The position numbers and the translations under genes were made by a program. Shown one piece after another: positions 13,201 to 23,058 of a DNA stretch of 50,550 nt. Numbering within the stretch: position 1 is the first letter of the stretch; every line of letters begins with the position of its first letter. The stretch is from NCBI GenBank assembly GCA_022925895.1, contig JAKSYS010000463.1:1-50550 (forward strand), read 5' to 3'. Under the pieces are notes generated by a model that saw only the letters and a list, made by a program, of their open reading frames with translations, did not search any database and was not told where the DNA came from. This stretch comes from Fragilaria crotonensis. Lineage: Eukaryota; Bacillariophyta; Fragilariophyceae; Fragilariales; Fragilariaceae.

Positions 13201-14974
13201 ATGTAGCACTCCAATGTTTTCCATTCTCGTTTTGTGGAAACACTAACACCTTCTTAGAGAGCAAGCCTGGATTTCGCTCAATGATGTGGTTTACAATGTA
13301 ATCCTGTTGCACCTGTTGCGCTTTCTTAATGGAGCTTGAATCCGCCTTCAAAATGTTGAAGATCAACTCCGCAAGTTGCGTTTGCGGCATTGCTGCATTG
13401 TCTTTTTCCAATTGAAGCAATGCTTTCAAACGTGCGTGGGCCGAAAACCCAGATTTAATTGTGTTGGAGGAATGCACTGGCAAGATGAAAGCCGCATCTT
13501 CGTACCTTCCATCAAGAGATAAAATCGAAAGCATCAAATCAATCTCACCTGTTGAAAACCATTTCATTCCTCTGTCTGAAGTATGCTGTTTGCGGCGTGC
13601 CAGCGTCATTTCACCTTTAAGCTTCAGGGAATCCGCTGGCAACAATGGCTCCAAAGGAAGGGGAAACAGCTTGCAAATCAATGGAAGTGATGCAAATAAA
13701 CTCTCCGCATCTTTTTGTGCATACACTAATCTTCCACCGCCGATTAACCGAGGAGGGGTATTGACACCAAAACGGAAGAACTCTTGGAGCCACATTCAGA
13801 CTTTCGCCAGCCTTCTTCTGCTCGTCGTCGGCGGGCAATGCAGTTGTAAGGTGCTTTAGTCGACCATGAGGCAAATGCATAAGAATTGGACAGACCGTCT
13901 GCTTAGAATCGTCACTTGGGAAGCTTAAAAGGTGATGGTTTCTGTCCTCGCAAAGCAGTTTGCAAATGGTCAGGAAGCATTCCAAAACCAGCATCATCTG
14001 TTTCACTCTTGTTCATCCGGCGAAAACCAATCATTGTGTAGAAGTGGAATGCAGCAGGCTCTGAACACTGAACAAACACTTCAATCTTCTTGACATCGTC
14101 TACAGATGCACACCGTTTAATGACCTGTATCAACATGAACAAGCCGACTCCATTGCGGCGCCAGGATTGGATTGAAGGTGGGTGATTTGTTGAATGATGA
14201 GTCACCCCCAAAAGGGAAAGAAAAACAGACATATTTCCGGCATCAATTGGATCACGATGCATTTGAAATGAAACAGCTGACACAGTGGCAAATTGCTGTG
14301 AATATGGCGAGAAGGATTTGGGGACAGCAACTTGTTTGCCGATGCGTAAAGCAAGAATCAAAAGAGTAATGTCCTCTTTCATTGCGCGTTCAATTTGCTC
14401 TTCCATCGAAACAGAGGCATGGAAGATGGTCTCGTAAAATCGTCGAGCACTGGAATAAAAGATCCTTGGAGCTGTTCCAAATGAAACATTCTCCACAGAT
14501 TGCGAACGCAATAAAATATGCCGTAGGTGCCAAACTTTATTTTCATGGTCTTCGGGCTTGAAAATTGCATCTGCAAAAGCAAATCGTTGTACCAATTCGA
14601 AAAGGTGTCAAGTTCTGTTCAACAAGCCAACTTCCAATCCACGCAAATATGCATTGATAACACCACGCTTTTGCTTATGGTTCAGCTTGCCTACCAACTC
14701 CTTTGTTCCATCGAATTGATACACAGAATCCAAGATCAAAGTTGCATTGATTGTTTTTGACACAGTGACAACAACCTCAACGTCACCTTCCACAAGATCA
14801 ATAATGCCTTTATTTGGGAAAGGAAGGTGAGGCTCAGCCTCACGAGCAGCTTCGGCCATTACTTGAGCCCTTGCATGGATTCAGCATTTGCAAGATCTGA
14901 CAAGGCCGAAGCTGCCATCTGCTTCTGTATCCATTTCACCGAGCAGCTCACTACTCAAATCTTTGGCACTCATC
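10282..14974 (-). CDS. GNAT acetyltransferase - Ulp1-type protease - papain-like protease fusion (frameshifted)
   Basis: A convergent accessory gene of the transposon. A possible start is the ATG pair at 14974 (MMSAKDLSSELLGEMDTEAD). Domain 1 (about 14595-13912) is GNAT-like, with acetyl-CoA-loop RRNGVG and AAFHFYTMIGF. Domain 2 (13795-about 12800) is a C48/Ulp1 cysteine protease with His in GKHWSATF (13216), Asp in CSIDPLG (13105), and Gln and Cys in QVDGCNCG (Cys at 12880). An acidic, Ser/Thr/Lys-rich linker follows (12500-11750). Domain 3 (about 10760-10400) has Cys in DLCVSKSLASAL and His/Asn in CCHAVCIHGGYVYDANE, resembling a second papain-fold protease. Pieces at 14859-14608, 14595-13912, 13795-11660, 11663-10545 and 10584-10282 are separated by frame changes; those near 11735 and 10543 are one-base losses, others may be indels or an unseen intron. 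SUMO or ubiquitin targets are not inferable. Confidence 0.7.
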
Positions 14975-15023
14975 ATGTCGAAGAAACAAAAGTTTGTTGT
15001 GTGCAAGCTTCACAATCCTCAAT

Positions 15024-15191
15024 GACGTCCAATTTCTTGAACGGTCCTACGATGAGCAATAGGACTGCTGCACCGACCAAGTAATGTGGGCTTTACCAGT
15101 AAGGCACGACGTGTAGGCACACTACTCTTTCGAGCAAGATCCTCGCAGGTGACTGGTGTCCACACACAAAACAAGGTGATGCAGCAACAGA
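15024..15191. repeat. 168-bp direct repeat, copy 1
   Basis: Starts GACGTCCAATTTCTTGAACG and ends CAGCAACAGA. It matches 15300-15467 at a fixed offset of 276 bp with one difference seen by eye (CCGACC here, CCAACC in copy 2). Confidence 0.9.
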
Positions 15192-15299
15192 GCAATGTGG
15201 AGAATGAAAGCAACAAATATTGTGTTCTCACAACAGTCAATCAATTGCGTCAGAGCAAAATGAAGTTGTCCAAATCGATCAAAACAAGGCAGGTTCAAA

Positions 15300-15467
15300 G
15301 ACGTCCAATTTCTTGAACGGTCCTACGATGAGCAATAGGACTGCTGCACCAACCAAGTAATGTGGGCTTTACCAGTAAGGCACGACGTGTAGGCACACTA
15401 CTCTTTCGAGCAAGATCCTCGCAGGTGACTGGTGTCCACACACAAAACAAGGTGATGCAGCAACAGA
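15300..15467. repeat. 168-bp direct repeat, copy 2
   Basis: Second copy of 15024-15191. The words just before it (AAGGCAGGTTCAAAG) recur after it near 15535-15549 (AAGGCAGGTCCAAAG), so the duplicated unit was about 276 bp, with the remainder diverged. Confidence 0.9.
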
Positions 15468-16990
15468 ACCGTGAATCAATCGAAATCAACAACAACACTT
15501 GCTTGCTGATTGTAATGATGCAAAGAAGCACAGCAAGGCAGGTCCAAAGCTGGGAGAAATGAAAGTTGTAAGAATGAGAAGTAAAAACATTGAAGCAGCG
15601 AACAAATCAGCAAATAAATTACACATTCATTGTAGAGTATGAGCGCATCAACAGCGGCATGGATAGTAGAACCATAAACAGTATGTTCTGTCTACAGTAC
15701 ATGCGCGTTGTTTAATGTAGCACAGTACTCGTACCACCATGCAGTAGGAACCACGTGTGTTTGGCGCGTACTACCAGTAGTCGGTCACAGTACAAAATTA
15801 ACGGTACTGGTACAACGATAGTGTGAAAAACACGTAGGTACAGAGTTTTTGTACATCCGGGTTACGAATCGATGCAACAAAAGAAACATGATGTCAACAC
15901 TTCAAAAAGCACAACAACCTTGCCTTTCACATGAAAAAAAACGCTCACCCATTGAACACACAAGATAAGAGGACAGGATGAAACTTACAGATTCGAATTT
16001 GGACGAAAATTGAAAGGAGAGTCAAGGTTAGTGTCAGCACACTTGAGGAAGTGTGCAATGGATGGAGTTGTGTACCCAAAGAAAATCTCGACACGTTAAC
16101 GGTAATTTAACGGGTTTTACGGTTAAAGTCCGATCATGGTAACGGTACTACAGTAATGTTACCATAGCAGTACCATGCATTCCGACCTTCTTTTCCTACG
16201 GTACCAGTACAACTAAACTTAAGATGAGGTCTTTCTTGTTTTACATGTAGACACTGTACTAGCCTATATGCATCGCCATCAAGCTCTTCAATGGCAATCA
16301 TACCCTTTGCTTCGCGTTAGATTGCTAATGTCGTTTGTGCAAAACACATGCTTGGATTATAATTTCAATATTTTATTGCAGAACAAGACAATTACAAATG
16401 TGAGACAAATAACGAATTGGCTACTAGGCATAATGTTGTTGTGACTACTTCTAAAGCCTAGATAATAGATGCGCAAAATAACGTCACTACTTTAAAGGTT
16501 GTATGATAACAATACAAACAAAATGGCAGTACAAACGATTGCGTTATAGTTTTGTTTTCTAGTTAGTTATGCTAGCTACTGCAAACTAACAAAGTAAAAC
16601 AACAACAGCCACCGGTTACATTAGTGCGTAAAACACCACTAAAAATGTAATACAATCGTACTAAAAAAATTGTGGTTAACTTAACTGATGTCATCAGAAG
16701 CCAAAGTTAGCATCACAATAAAAAAGAAGTCGGAGTCAATTAGTCACGACCAATTAAGGTTTGAATTCAAAACTGTGTACAATTTGCCGTAAAATTCAAA
16801 TTGCATGACTAGCTACCTATCTTAATCACACATGTTGATTTTAAATGCACGTCTTCATGATACGTAATGCATTGCACTTAAATAAAATACTTTTGAATCA
16901 TGTAAACACACATTTACTACCATTTGGTGTACATTGCACGCCCAAATTAATCATAAAACCAATTCATCACATAAAATTGAATAACTGAAC

Positions 16991-18452
16991 ATGAGTGCAT
17001 TGCATTCGAAAGGTTGGCTTGATCCGTCGTCAGTGCTAGATGATGAACTTCCTGCTGTCTTGAATAAAAACTCACATTACCATAAGTTAAGTTGCAAATC
17101 AAATGTGGTGGCCGACGATGTTACGCACAGTAATCAGACAGCAGTTGTGGAACCACAAAGGCAAGCATATTCATTTATTGATAGATATTCATCACTTCCA
17201 AGTTTGCAATGCAAGCTAAATGCCGCAAATGACATTACGCCAACGTTTGCAATGCACCATGGCAATCCGATTGTACCTTTAAACATGGATTTGCAAAACA
17301 CAATTGCTTCCCAACGCATGATGGTACGCGAATGTGTTAAGACCAAATTGTTTCGTCGCCTTAAATTTTTCAAAAGACGTGCATGGTTTGTTTGATCGAC
17401 GCCAAGGAACTGTGTGTGCAATGATTATTGCAAATTGCAACGTTGAAGCAGAAAACGCGGACGAGTATTGGTGGGCAGATATGCGCAAATTGGTTGTGTG
17501 TACTCACACAGATCGTCGCAACAATGTCATTAAAAATATGCGTCTGCGATTTCGAGTAAGTTTGCAATGCAATTATGACCTTTGTTGTATAAATGCTTAC
17601 AGCGTACTTCAAAAACATTATTGCAGATGGCATGTGTGGAAAAATCGCTCATTTTAAGATAAACAATGGCAAAGAGGCTGATATGGATTACATGTTGGAC
17701 ATGAGAGATAACTTGGTCCATTACGTGCATTTAATTGATATTTATGCACCATGCATTGTTGGACACAGTATTTGGAATAACAAAGCAAACATGGCACGCT
17801 ATTGTGGTGACAGCGCAGCATTGTTTAACGACTTTGTGTTTTCCATGAGTGATGAAGCGTTTATGTTGCTTGTGTTGCTTAACTACACAGAAACATGGAT
17901 GTCAGAATTAGCACGTGAACAATCAAAGGTACGTACAATACAGTGACATTGATTATAAATGATATTTGTTTGTTCTAACGCTTGACATTCAACATTATTG
18001 GCGTGGTGCAACAGCTTCAAGCCAATGTTGGCGGCGGTGTTTTAGTTGTGAGCCAAACAGTGGTGAGTTTATAATGTGTATTTCAGTGACAGGCACGACA
18101 CTTTCTTATGAACCAAATGCGGAGCTCACAATGCAATTTTGTTTAGGCACCAAAATTTACATTGTCACGCAAACAACGTAACGACGTCAATGGTGTAGCT
18201 GGGATTGGATGGACTGAAGAGGGTCTAAGCAAGTTCAATGAATTGTATGATCTTGTCGAGGAAGACCGCATTACGCGGGGTGTGACATTCAACCATGAAT
18301 TGCTGAATGTGTTTCTCGAGCGTCAACGCGTTGTGAAGGTAAATCCTGCACGTCTCAATGCGAGGAAACGCAAGACCATTACACGCGATGATATGGGACC
18401 GATTGATACATCATGCAGGGATGCTTTGCAAAATGGCTTGGTTCCAATTTAG
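16991..18452 (+). CDS. Transposon-borne spliced gene of unknown function (about 395 aa)
   Basis: I do not recognise the family. Exons that close in frame are 16991-17555, 17659-17928, 18015-18062 and 18147-18452. Donors are GTAAGT, GTACGT and GTGAGT; acceptors are TTTTAAG, CAACAG and GTTTAG; all three introns are phase 0. One surplus base in a T run near 17363 breaks exon 1; removing it gives 564 coding bases. Visible features: MSALHSKGWLDPSS at the start, DEYWWADMRKLVVC, THTDRRNNVIKNMRLRF, INNGKEADMDYMLDMRDN, FSMSDEAF, a Gly/Val-rich short exon, and GIGWTEEGLSKFNELYDLV, followed by a Lys/Arg-rich tail (RLNARKRKTITRDDMG) that could bind DNA or act as a nuclear signal. Its place inside the element suggests an accessory or regulatory role. 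Confidence 0.6.
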
Positions 18453-18930
18453 CATTGTTTAATCATATCAACTAGTCTTTGGAATACATGTTTTACATTC
18501 ACAAAGATGATAGAGTTGTACTTGAATAACTAGTGAGCCGATACATGAAAGTGCTATTGATGTAAGTATGGTATACCACTATTGTCCTTTTTAAGTACGG
18601 TAATATGTACAACAGGATTACGTTTTATCCAAAAAATGGAGGCATGTTATGGACAAAGCAAATAGAGATATCAGTTTAACTGATCAGCAGGATTCCGTAT
18701 TCTCAATTCTACAGATGTTGGGCGTTAGAACGCAGATGCAAGTAATAATGTTTTGAAGAATTCCATATTCTATTATGCAGTATATGTGCTTAAAAAAGTA
18801 CGGAATATCTAAACGGGACTAGTACATCAGCAGTATCAACGAATAAAATAGTGCGGAAAAACCCAAAATATAGTAAGTAGAAACCCAAAAATAAAATACA
18901 TATTTATTGCTATAGTACAGGACTTGCTTT
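18453..18930. other. Right subterminal non-coding DNA of the transposon
   Basis: AT-rich, no gene. Related words TTACCGTACTT and TTCCGTACTTTTT occur on the reverse strand near 18600 and 18800 and could be subterminal transposase-binding repeats. Confidence 0.35.
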
Positions 18931-18938
18931 TTAGATGC
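18931..18938 (-). repeat. Terminal inverted repeat, right (TTAGATGC)
   Basis: Exact reverse complement of 6806-6813. Followed at once by AG and then LINE ORF1 sequence. Confidence 0.6.
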
Positions 18939-18940
18939 AG
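18939..18940. repeat. Target-site duplication, right copy (AG)
   Basis: Second copy of the AG at 6804-6805. Using it once joins ...AGA CTC T to GG GCC AAA... in the minus-strand ORF1 frame. Confidence 0.6.
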
Positions 18941-20458
18941 AGTCTTGCTGTCCTTAGGATGTTGCCTTCCGTGCGATATTCCGTTCGTACTCTATCAATA
19001 TTTTGTACCACTGGTGATAGGGAGAGGCATCTGAGACTGGTCACAAAATCCGAATGGGTTTGAAAAATTGCATCCACCTCGTCAGTCGACATTTTTGAGA
19101 TTAGTAGTCTTCCAAGGAACACTGAGGTTTCGGTGCCATTTAGATATGTTGAGAGGATCTCAGTTAGGGCGCCCACATGGTTTTCGCCGCATTTAACAAT
19201 AAGATGAGGAACTGTTCGGCCCGTTGGCGTTTTCCTGAGAAAGATGTCAAAGAAGGGAGTCGCTGGGGTAATTTTCGTCGGAGTTCTTTGAGATAGAAGA
19301 ATCGTTGGGTGAAGGTGGGGTGTTTGAAGATGTATCCTGCCGTGGTGATCTCGCTATCGCTGGAGGCGTTGGAGATGCTGAGTTCAACGTGGTGGTGATC
19401 GAGTACGTTTGGTATCGGATTTTTAACCACTTGCTTGGCCTGTCGGAAGACAAAGTCTGAAGCTGAAGACAAACGTTCTGGCGGCGCCAATGGGAAGAGT
19501 CCGTTTTCCTAGGTAGTCGGAGAGGTTGTCGGGTGTCAAGTCGATGAATGGGATAGCTGGTGCTGCTCCTGATTCTGTTTTCCAGGGATAAATGACTGAG
19601 TCTTTTGCCGTTCCCAATATATAGTGGATTAGGTCAGTTGCTTCGTAGTTCCATTGGTGATGTCGTCTGTGAGTTCTTCGTACTTTGCTGGTTTCCATTT
19701 GACTGTGATCCTGATCGTGCCGTCGTTGATCTGTACGAAGGAGTTGTCAGGTTCCGTGGTGGTTTGTTGGGTCACGACTGGGAGTTTCCATGCTGAATTG
19801 AGTTTATCTGTGTAGTGGTTTTCGTCGGGAGGATGGTTTCGGTCGTTCTGGGAGGCAGGAAGCGGTGTCTGTGTTGCGTCTGTGTTTTGTCGTGGTCTGT
19901 TTTTAGCTCCAACTACTTGCCATTCGATTGCTGGGAGTTTGCCGTCCGTGCTTGCGTCGAAATCCATAAAGTCTGGCTCTTCATAGATCAGTCTCGCATT
20001 TCTTGGATCGGTTGTGTCAGGGGTGAGAGCTGATGGTAGATTGTTCAGGAGGTATGGGCGGGCGATGTCGATTGCCCACCTCTCAGTTTCTCTGGCATGT
20101 CAAGCGCTCTGTTCAGGTGGTAGGAGTAGACGTTCCAGATGAAGGTAAGCGCGTCCTCTATCTCTTTCATGCGTTCCCACTGTGTTTCAAACTGGAAGCA
20201 GTGATCATATGCATGGTAGCCGAAGGTGATGTAGCGTTCCCATGTCGAAGGGTTTCCTACCTTTTGGTATGCAAAGTCATTTTCCTTGCGGAGAGTCATA
20301 GTGGTGCCGTTTATGAACGCTTCGGGGAATTGTCTCGGGGTTTCGATCCAGTCTTCGGTGTTAAACGCGTACTTAGGGTCAGTGATGTCAATGCCATTAG
20401 GATGGCTACCAAGGGGCGGTGGAGGTCCCGTTCCAATGGACATGGTGGTACGTGACAA
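18941..20458 (-). pseudogene. LINE ORF1, 5' part, cut off by the DNA-element insertion
   Basis: The minus-strand reading starts at the ATG at 20458 (MSRTTMSIGTGPPPP) and runs through WERYITFGYHAYDHCFQFE, IRITVKWKPAKYEELTDD, FIDLTPDNLSDYLGKR, HHHVELSISNASSDS, FTQRFFYLKELRRKLP and STDEVDAIFQTHSDFVTSL to ILRTARL, where the inserted element begins. The frame must be corrected at about five places (near 20050, 19640, 19460, 19440, 19250); each correction is the addition of one base. It has no enzymatic motifs I recognise. Its place in front of the coiled-coil block and the in-frame rejoining identify it as the N-terminal half of ORF1. Function beyond RNA binding or packaging is inferred only from position. 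Confidence 0.75.
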
Positions 20459-21009
20459 CTTCTTACAGTCGCTACGAGAAAACGGTTGACGGACGGTTCG
20501 TTATTATCGAATTTTTTAGTAAGAAATTGTGTTGTGTACCCCCCACGATAAGACATGCTCTTATGTGTGTCACTACGATATTACATGTGTGTGCCATTTG
20601 CCGATGTGCCACCCTTGCACTGGATTGGTTCTGCTCGAATTTAAAGTTTTAAGTCCACCAACAACCCTGCACCCACTCTATCATCAGATGCTTCTTTGGT
20701 TAGATCTTTCTTTGGCTAGCTAGTCTACCGGTCGATATCTTCCTATGCTGAGGAGCGATCAGGACGTATGCATCCGTTGACAATTTTTGGTAGATTCTCT
20801 TGAGAGGAGAACTCCTATTGTTCTTACGAAGACGAATTCGTGGTCCAATATCATGTCCCCACTGCTACGAGCGGTCAGTTCAGGTGTTCCACCTCACGTT
20901 GCACAGAAGTATTGAAAGAAACCTTTTCAGAACAGTTGCATCGGTAACGGTGGAATGGCAGCACTTCACTGTGCCATTGAGCGGCATGCTGCACAGATAG
21001 AGGCGTCTC
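20459..21009. other. Intergenic; presumed LINE 5' untranslated region and gene end
   Basis: No supported gene. The part next to 20458 should be the 5' leader of the LINE; the rest is the 3' flank of the minus-strand methyltransferase gene. I see no clear 5' boundary or target duplication. Confidence 0.4.
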
Positions 21010-23058
21010 TTAACTGTTACTAGGTTTGCTTGAAACGTCCACAACTCTTCCCACGAGGCAGATGTTTCGCGTTGAATACTGAATAGGAAAGCTCTTAATA
21101 TCAATCAGGCAATTCGGTGACTTGCGAGACACGGCATCAGCTCGCACCGCACAGATGGTATGTATGGCTTCGCTGCTCAGTGCGGCATCACCTTGGACTT
21201 CGGCCAGGTACTTCAATGCCCACCACTCCGATGATGGAATATCGAGAAAGTCCTCAACTTTTTCTCCCGTTCCTGGTATACTCAAAGTAGGATTTGAAAG
21301 AAAGCAACATGGGCAAATGACAAATCCAGCCTCGTGTTGAATGGCATGAGCCAACGCAACATCACTCAAATGACCGCAAGCGTGGAGGGCCACCACAATA
21401 TCCATCTTCTGGTCCAGAAATTGAGTCCGACTGGCATCGGCAACTTGGTACTGGACGGACAAGTTGAGACGTTTCGCACGCATTGCGCCATTGTGGATGG
21501 CACCGTGTGCAATGTCGACCACATGCACTTGCACATGATCTCCCAAGGACTGTGCCAAATAATTGGCAAGTTTGCCTTTGCCTCCGCCCACGTCCAGAAT
21601 GTGCAGAGTGCGTTTGCCAAAGTCTGTGTGTGACCTGGCGACCTGAGCTATTTCTTGTACCATCCACTCCAATTGTGGTCGTTTCTTGCGTTGCCAGCGG
21701 CTTCCAGGGAGACCGCTTTGCAGCAAGGATTTGGAGTCAACTTGAGGGACAGGTGACGGTTGCAAAGGCCACCGAGTTCTTCGGTCACTATGCTGTCGTA
21801 GAATATTAACAATCTCGGGCGAAAGATCAGCAGATCGAGATTCAATTGACTGCAGCTTGACTGACAGTCGATTAGCTTGCCATTGCCGGGCAGTGAGGTC
21901 ATCCATCTCGGAAAGCTCCTCAGCCTCTGCAACTGAGATATGGAGCGCCTCGGCAGCCTCCTCCACTGACAGCTTTCCCTCATAGAGTACGTCCAAGAGA
22001 TATCGAAGTGTTAGTGGTCGCCATGAAGCCCGCACTAGGCGAGCTTCTTTTACCCACAACGTCGACACCTGTCCTGCCCTCGGGCTGTCTACCAAGATGC
22101 CTGACATCCACACGCAAAATCCATTGGTTAGCAGCTGACCATACGTCTCTGCATTGTCAAACACATCAGGATGCAGGATACATTCCAGGCGCTGCATGCC
22201 AATCGCGTCGACCTCAGTCGTATTGGTCGACACCGACTTGAACTCATCCACTAGACTGACTACAGTGATTTTGTCGGCGAAGCGTCTACGATTCTGCACA
22301 AGTCCCATCGTCGAAATCGCGACAGGGGTAGAAAGTTGGAGTGTCTCTTGTACTGAGACTGTTTCGTTAACAGAAGAGACATCCATGGATGCTTCCTGAG
22401 GCGGGTGAACAAGTCTTTGGGGAGAACTGCTCTGTTTCTTGCCGATCATTCGTTGAAGGTCTTCCGACAGAGGAGGCATACCGAGAAGTATTGACTTTGC
22501 CAACGCACTAGGCGGTTGATCATTGTCGAGCTGGTGACTCAATGATTTCGTTAAAGTATCTTCAGACAGAAACGATGCTTTTGCGACCTCGTCCATCGGC
22601 AAATCGCCAGTAGCTGCCAAGGATAGGATTGCTCGGATGTGTTGTGGTTGCCTTGGCAATTCGAGGAGACGCATGTTTTGAATGAGAAGTACAGCTTCCC
22701 CCGGATTCTTCGTAGGAGCAGCTTTCCCTTCCAGCGAAATAAGAGCTCCAGGAAGTATGCTCTTTCGGCATCCATGGTAGCGTGATCCTTCGTAGAATTC
22801 TTTCCGAAGGAGTGCTTGACACACGTCCAACTCCGGATGACTGACCAAATCAACAAATGCGAGTGCGTTACCAAAGGAGCGCTTGGAACAGACATACCCT
22901 TCGAATCGAATTGTCTCTTGACCATTGGTTGCTAACAGCGAGTCATGCAGTCGCTGTGTTATTGAGCTGCCAACAGCAGTGTACAACGACGAATGGCGAC
23001 GAGCGATTCTTGAGGCTGGATGTCGCAGGAGAAGCAGAAAGAAGACGGGGATGTTCAT
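21010..23058 (-). CDS. SAM-dependent methyltransferase with N-terminal OB-fold-like modules (682 aa)
   Basis: Intact single-exon gene. The C-terminal part (residues about 486-650) is a class I methyltransferase: motif I ILDVGGGKGKL (487-497), VVDIAHGA after strand 2 (513-520), DASRTQ in motif III, and LHACGHLSD (558-566) followed by CPCCF (582-586). The HACGHLSD...PCCF combination resembles the METTL25/GSTCD-like methyltransferase group rather than protein-arginine or DNA methyltransferases. The N-terminal part has RFEGYVCSKRSFGNALAFVDL, which looks like the first strands of a tRNA-anticodon-type OB fold, and a second similar stretch around residues 320-380 (FCVWMSGILVDS). That pairing points to RNA, perhaps tRNA, as substrate; this is inference. 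The first 27 residues are hydrophobic then basic and could be an organelle-targeting peptide. ATG at 23058 is the first in frame. Confidence 0.75.
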   Translation of the reverse strand: MNIPVFFLLLLRHPASRIARRHSSLYTAVGSSITQRLHDSLLATNGQETIRFEGYVCSKRSFGNALAFVDLVSHPELDVCQALLRKEFYEGSRYHGCRKSILPGALISLEGKAAPTKNPGEAVLLIQNMRLLELPRQPQHIRAILSLAATGDLPMDEVAKASFLSEDTLTKSLSHQLDNDQPPSALAKSILLGMPPLSEDLQRMIGKKQSSSPQRLVHPPQEASMDVSSVNETVSVQETLQLSTPVAISTMGLVQNRRRFADKITVVSLVDEFKSVSTNTTEVDAIGMQRLECILHPDVFDNAETYGQLLTNGFCVWMSGILVDSPRAGQVSTLWVKEARLVRASWRPLTLRYLLDVLYEGKLSVEEAAEALHISVAEAEELSEMDDLTARQWQANRLSVKLQSIESRSADLSPEIVNILRQHSDRRTRWPLQPSPVPQVDSKSLLQSGLPGSRWQRKKRPQLEWMVQEIAQVARSHTDFGKRTLHILDVGGGKGKLANYLAQSLGDHVQVHVVDIAHGAIHNGAMRAKRLNLSVQYQVADASRTQFLDQKMDIVVALHACGHLSDVALAHAIQHEAGFVICPCCFLSNPTLSIPGTGEKVEDFLDIPSSEWWALKYLAEVQGDAALSSEAIHTICAVRADAVSRKSPNCLIDIKSFPIQYSTRNICLVGRVVDVSSKPSNS

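Larger units (their letters stand above)
14975..16990. other. Divergent intergenic region inside the transposon
   Basis: Lies between the 5' ends of the minus-strand protease gene and the plus-strand unknown gene, so it should hold both promoters. It contains the 168-bp direct duplication (15024-15467), a stretch crowded with GTAC/GGTACC-type words (15690-15870), TAACGG repeats (16090-16130) and an inverted repeat ATGGTAAC...GTTACCAT near 16135-16166. No coding sequence is supported. Confidence 0.5.
6806..18938. mobile_element. 12.1-kb DNA transposon (Plavaka/KDZ-like) inserted in LINE ORF1
   Basis: The left end is GCATCTAA (6806-6813) and the right end is TTAGATGC (18931-18938), an 8-bp perfect terminal inverted repeat. 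AG flanks both sides (6804-6805 and 18939-18940). The shared flank could also be read as CAG, which would be the 3-bp duplication usual for the CACTA group but makes the inverted repeat asymmetric by one base. Inside are a transposase on plus, a GNAT-Ulp1-protease gene on minus whose end is about 60 bp from the transposase end, and a spliced gene of unknown function on plus. Beyond the first 8 bp the ends do not match each other by eye. The precise in-frame healing of the LINE ORF when this block is removed is the main evidence that it is one insertion; internal nesting cannot be excluded. Confidence 0.8.
1..20458 (-). mobile_element. LINE (non-LTR) retrotransposon split by a 12.1-kb DNA element
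   Basis: Two minus-strand blocks, 18941-20458 and 1-6805, together encode one two-ORF LINE of at least 8.3 kb. ORF1 starts at 20458, is interrupted at 18939/6805, resumes at 6805 and stops at 5755. ORF2 starts at 5755 and is still open at the window edge, so the 3' end and any poly(A) tail lie outside. The blocks belong together because deleting 6806-18938 plus one AG restores one reading frame across the junction. The clade is not resolved here; an apurinic-type endonuclease plus RNase H and a Cys/His terminus fits I/Jockey-like or the diatom-enriched LINE groups. The 5' boundary is not visible; it lies somewhere between 20458 and the methyltransferase gene end at 21010. Confidence 0.85.

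Noticed and set aside
15019..15562. Small proteins with a Cys-rich hydrophobic segment read from the duplicated 168-bp repeat
   Set aside because: They exist twice only because the DNA is duplicated; no good start context or known domain.
18941..20458. A stand-alone host gene on the minus strand
   Set aside because: It stops exactly at the inserted-element boundary and continues in frame at 6805, so it is the first half of LINE ORF1.
22551..22925. Open frames overlapping the methyltransferase gene
   Set aside because: Alternate-frame readings of a clean 682-codon gene.
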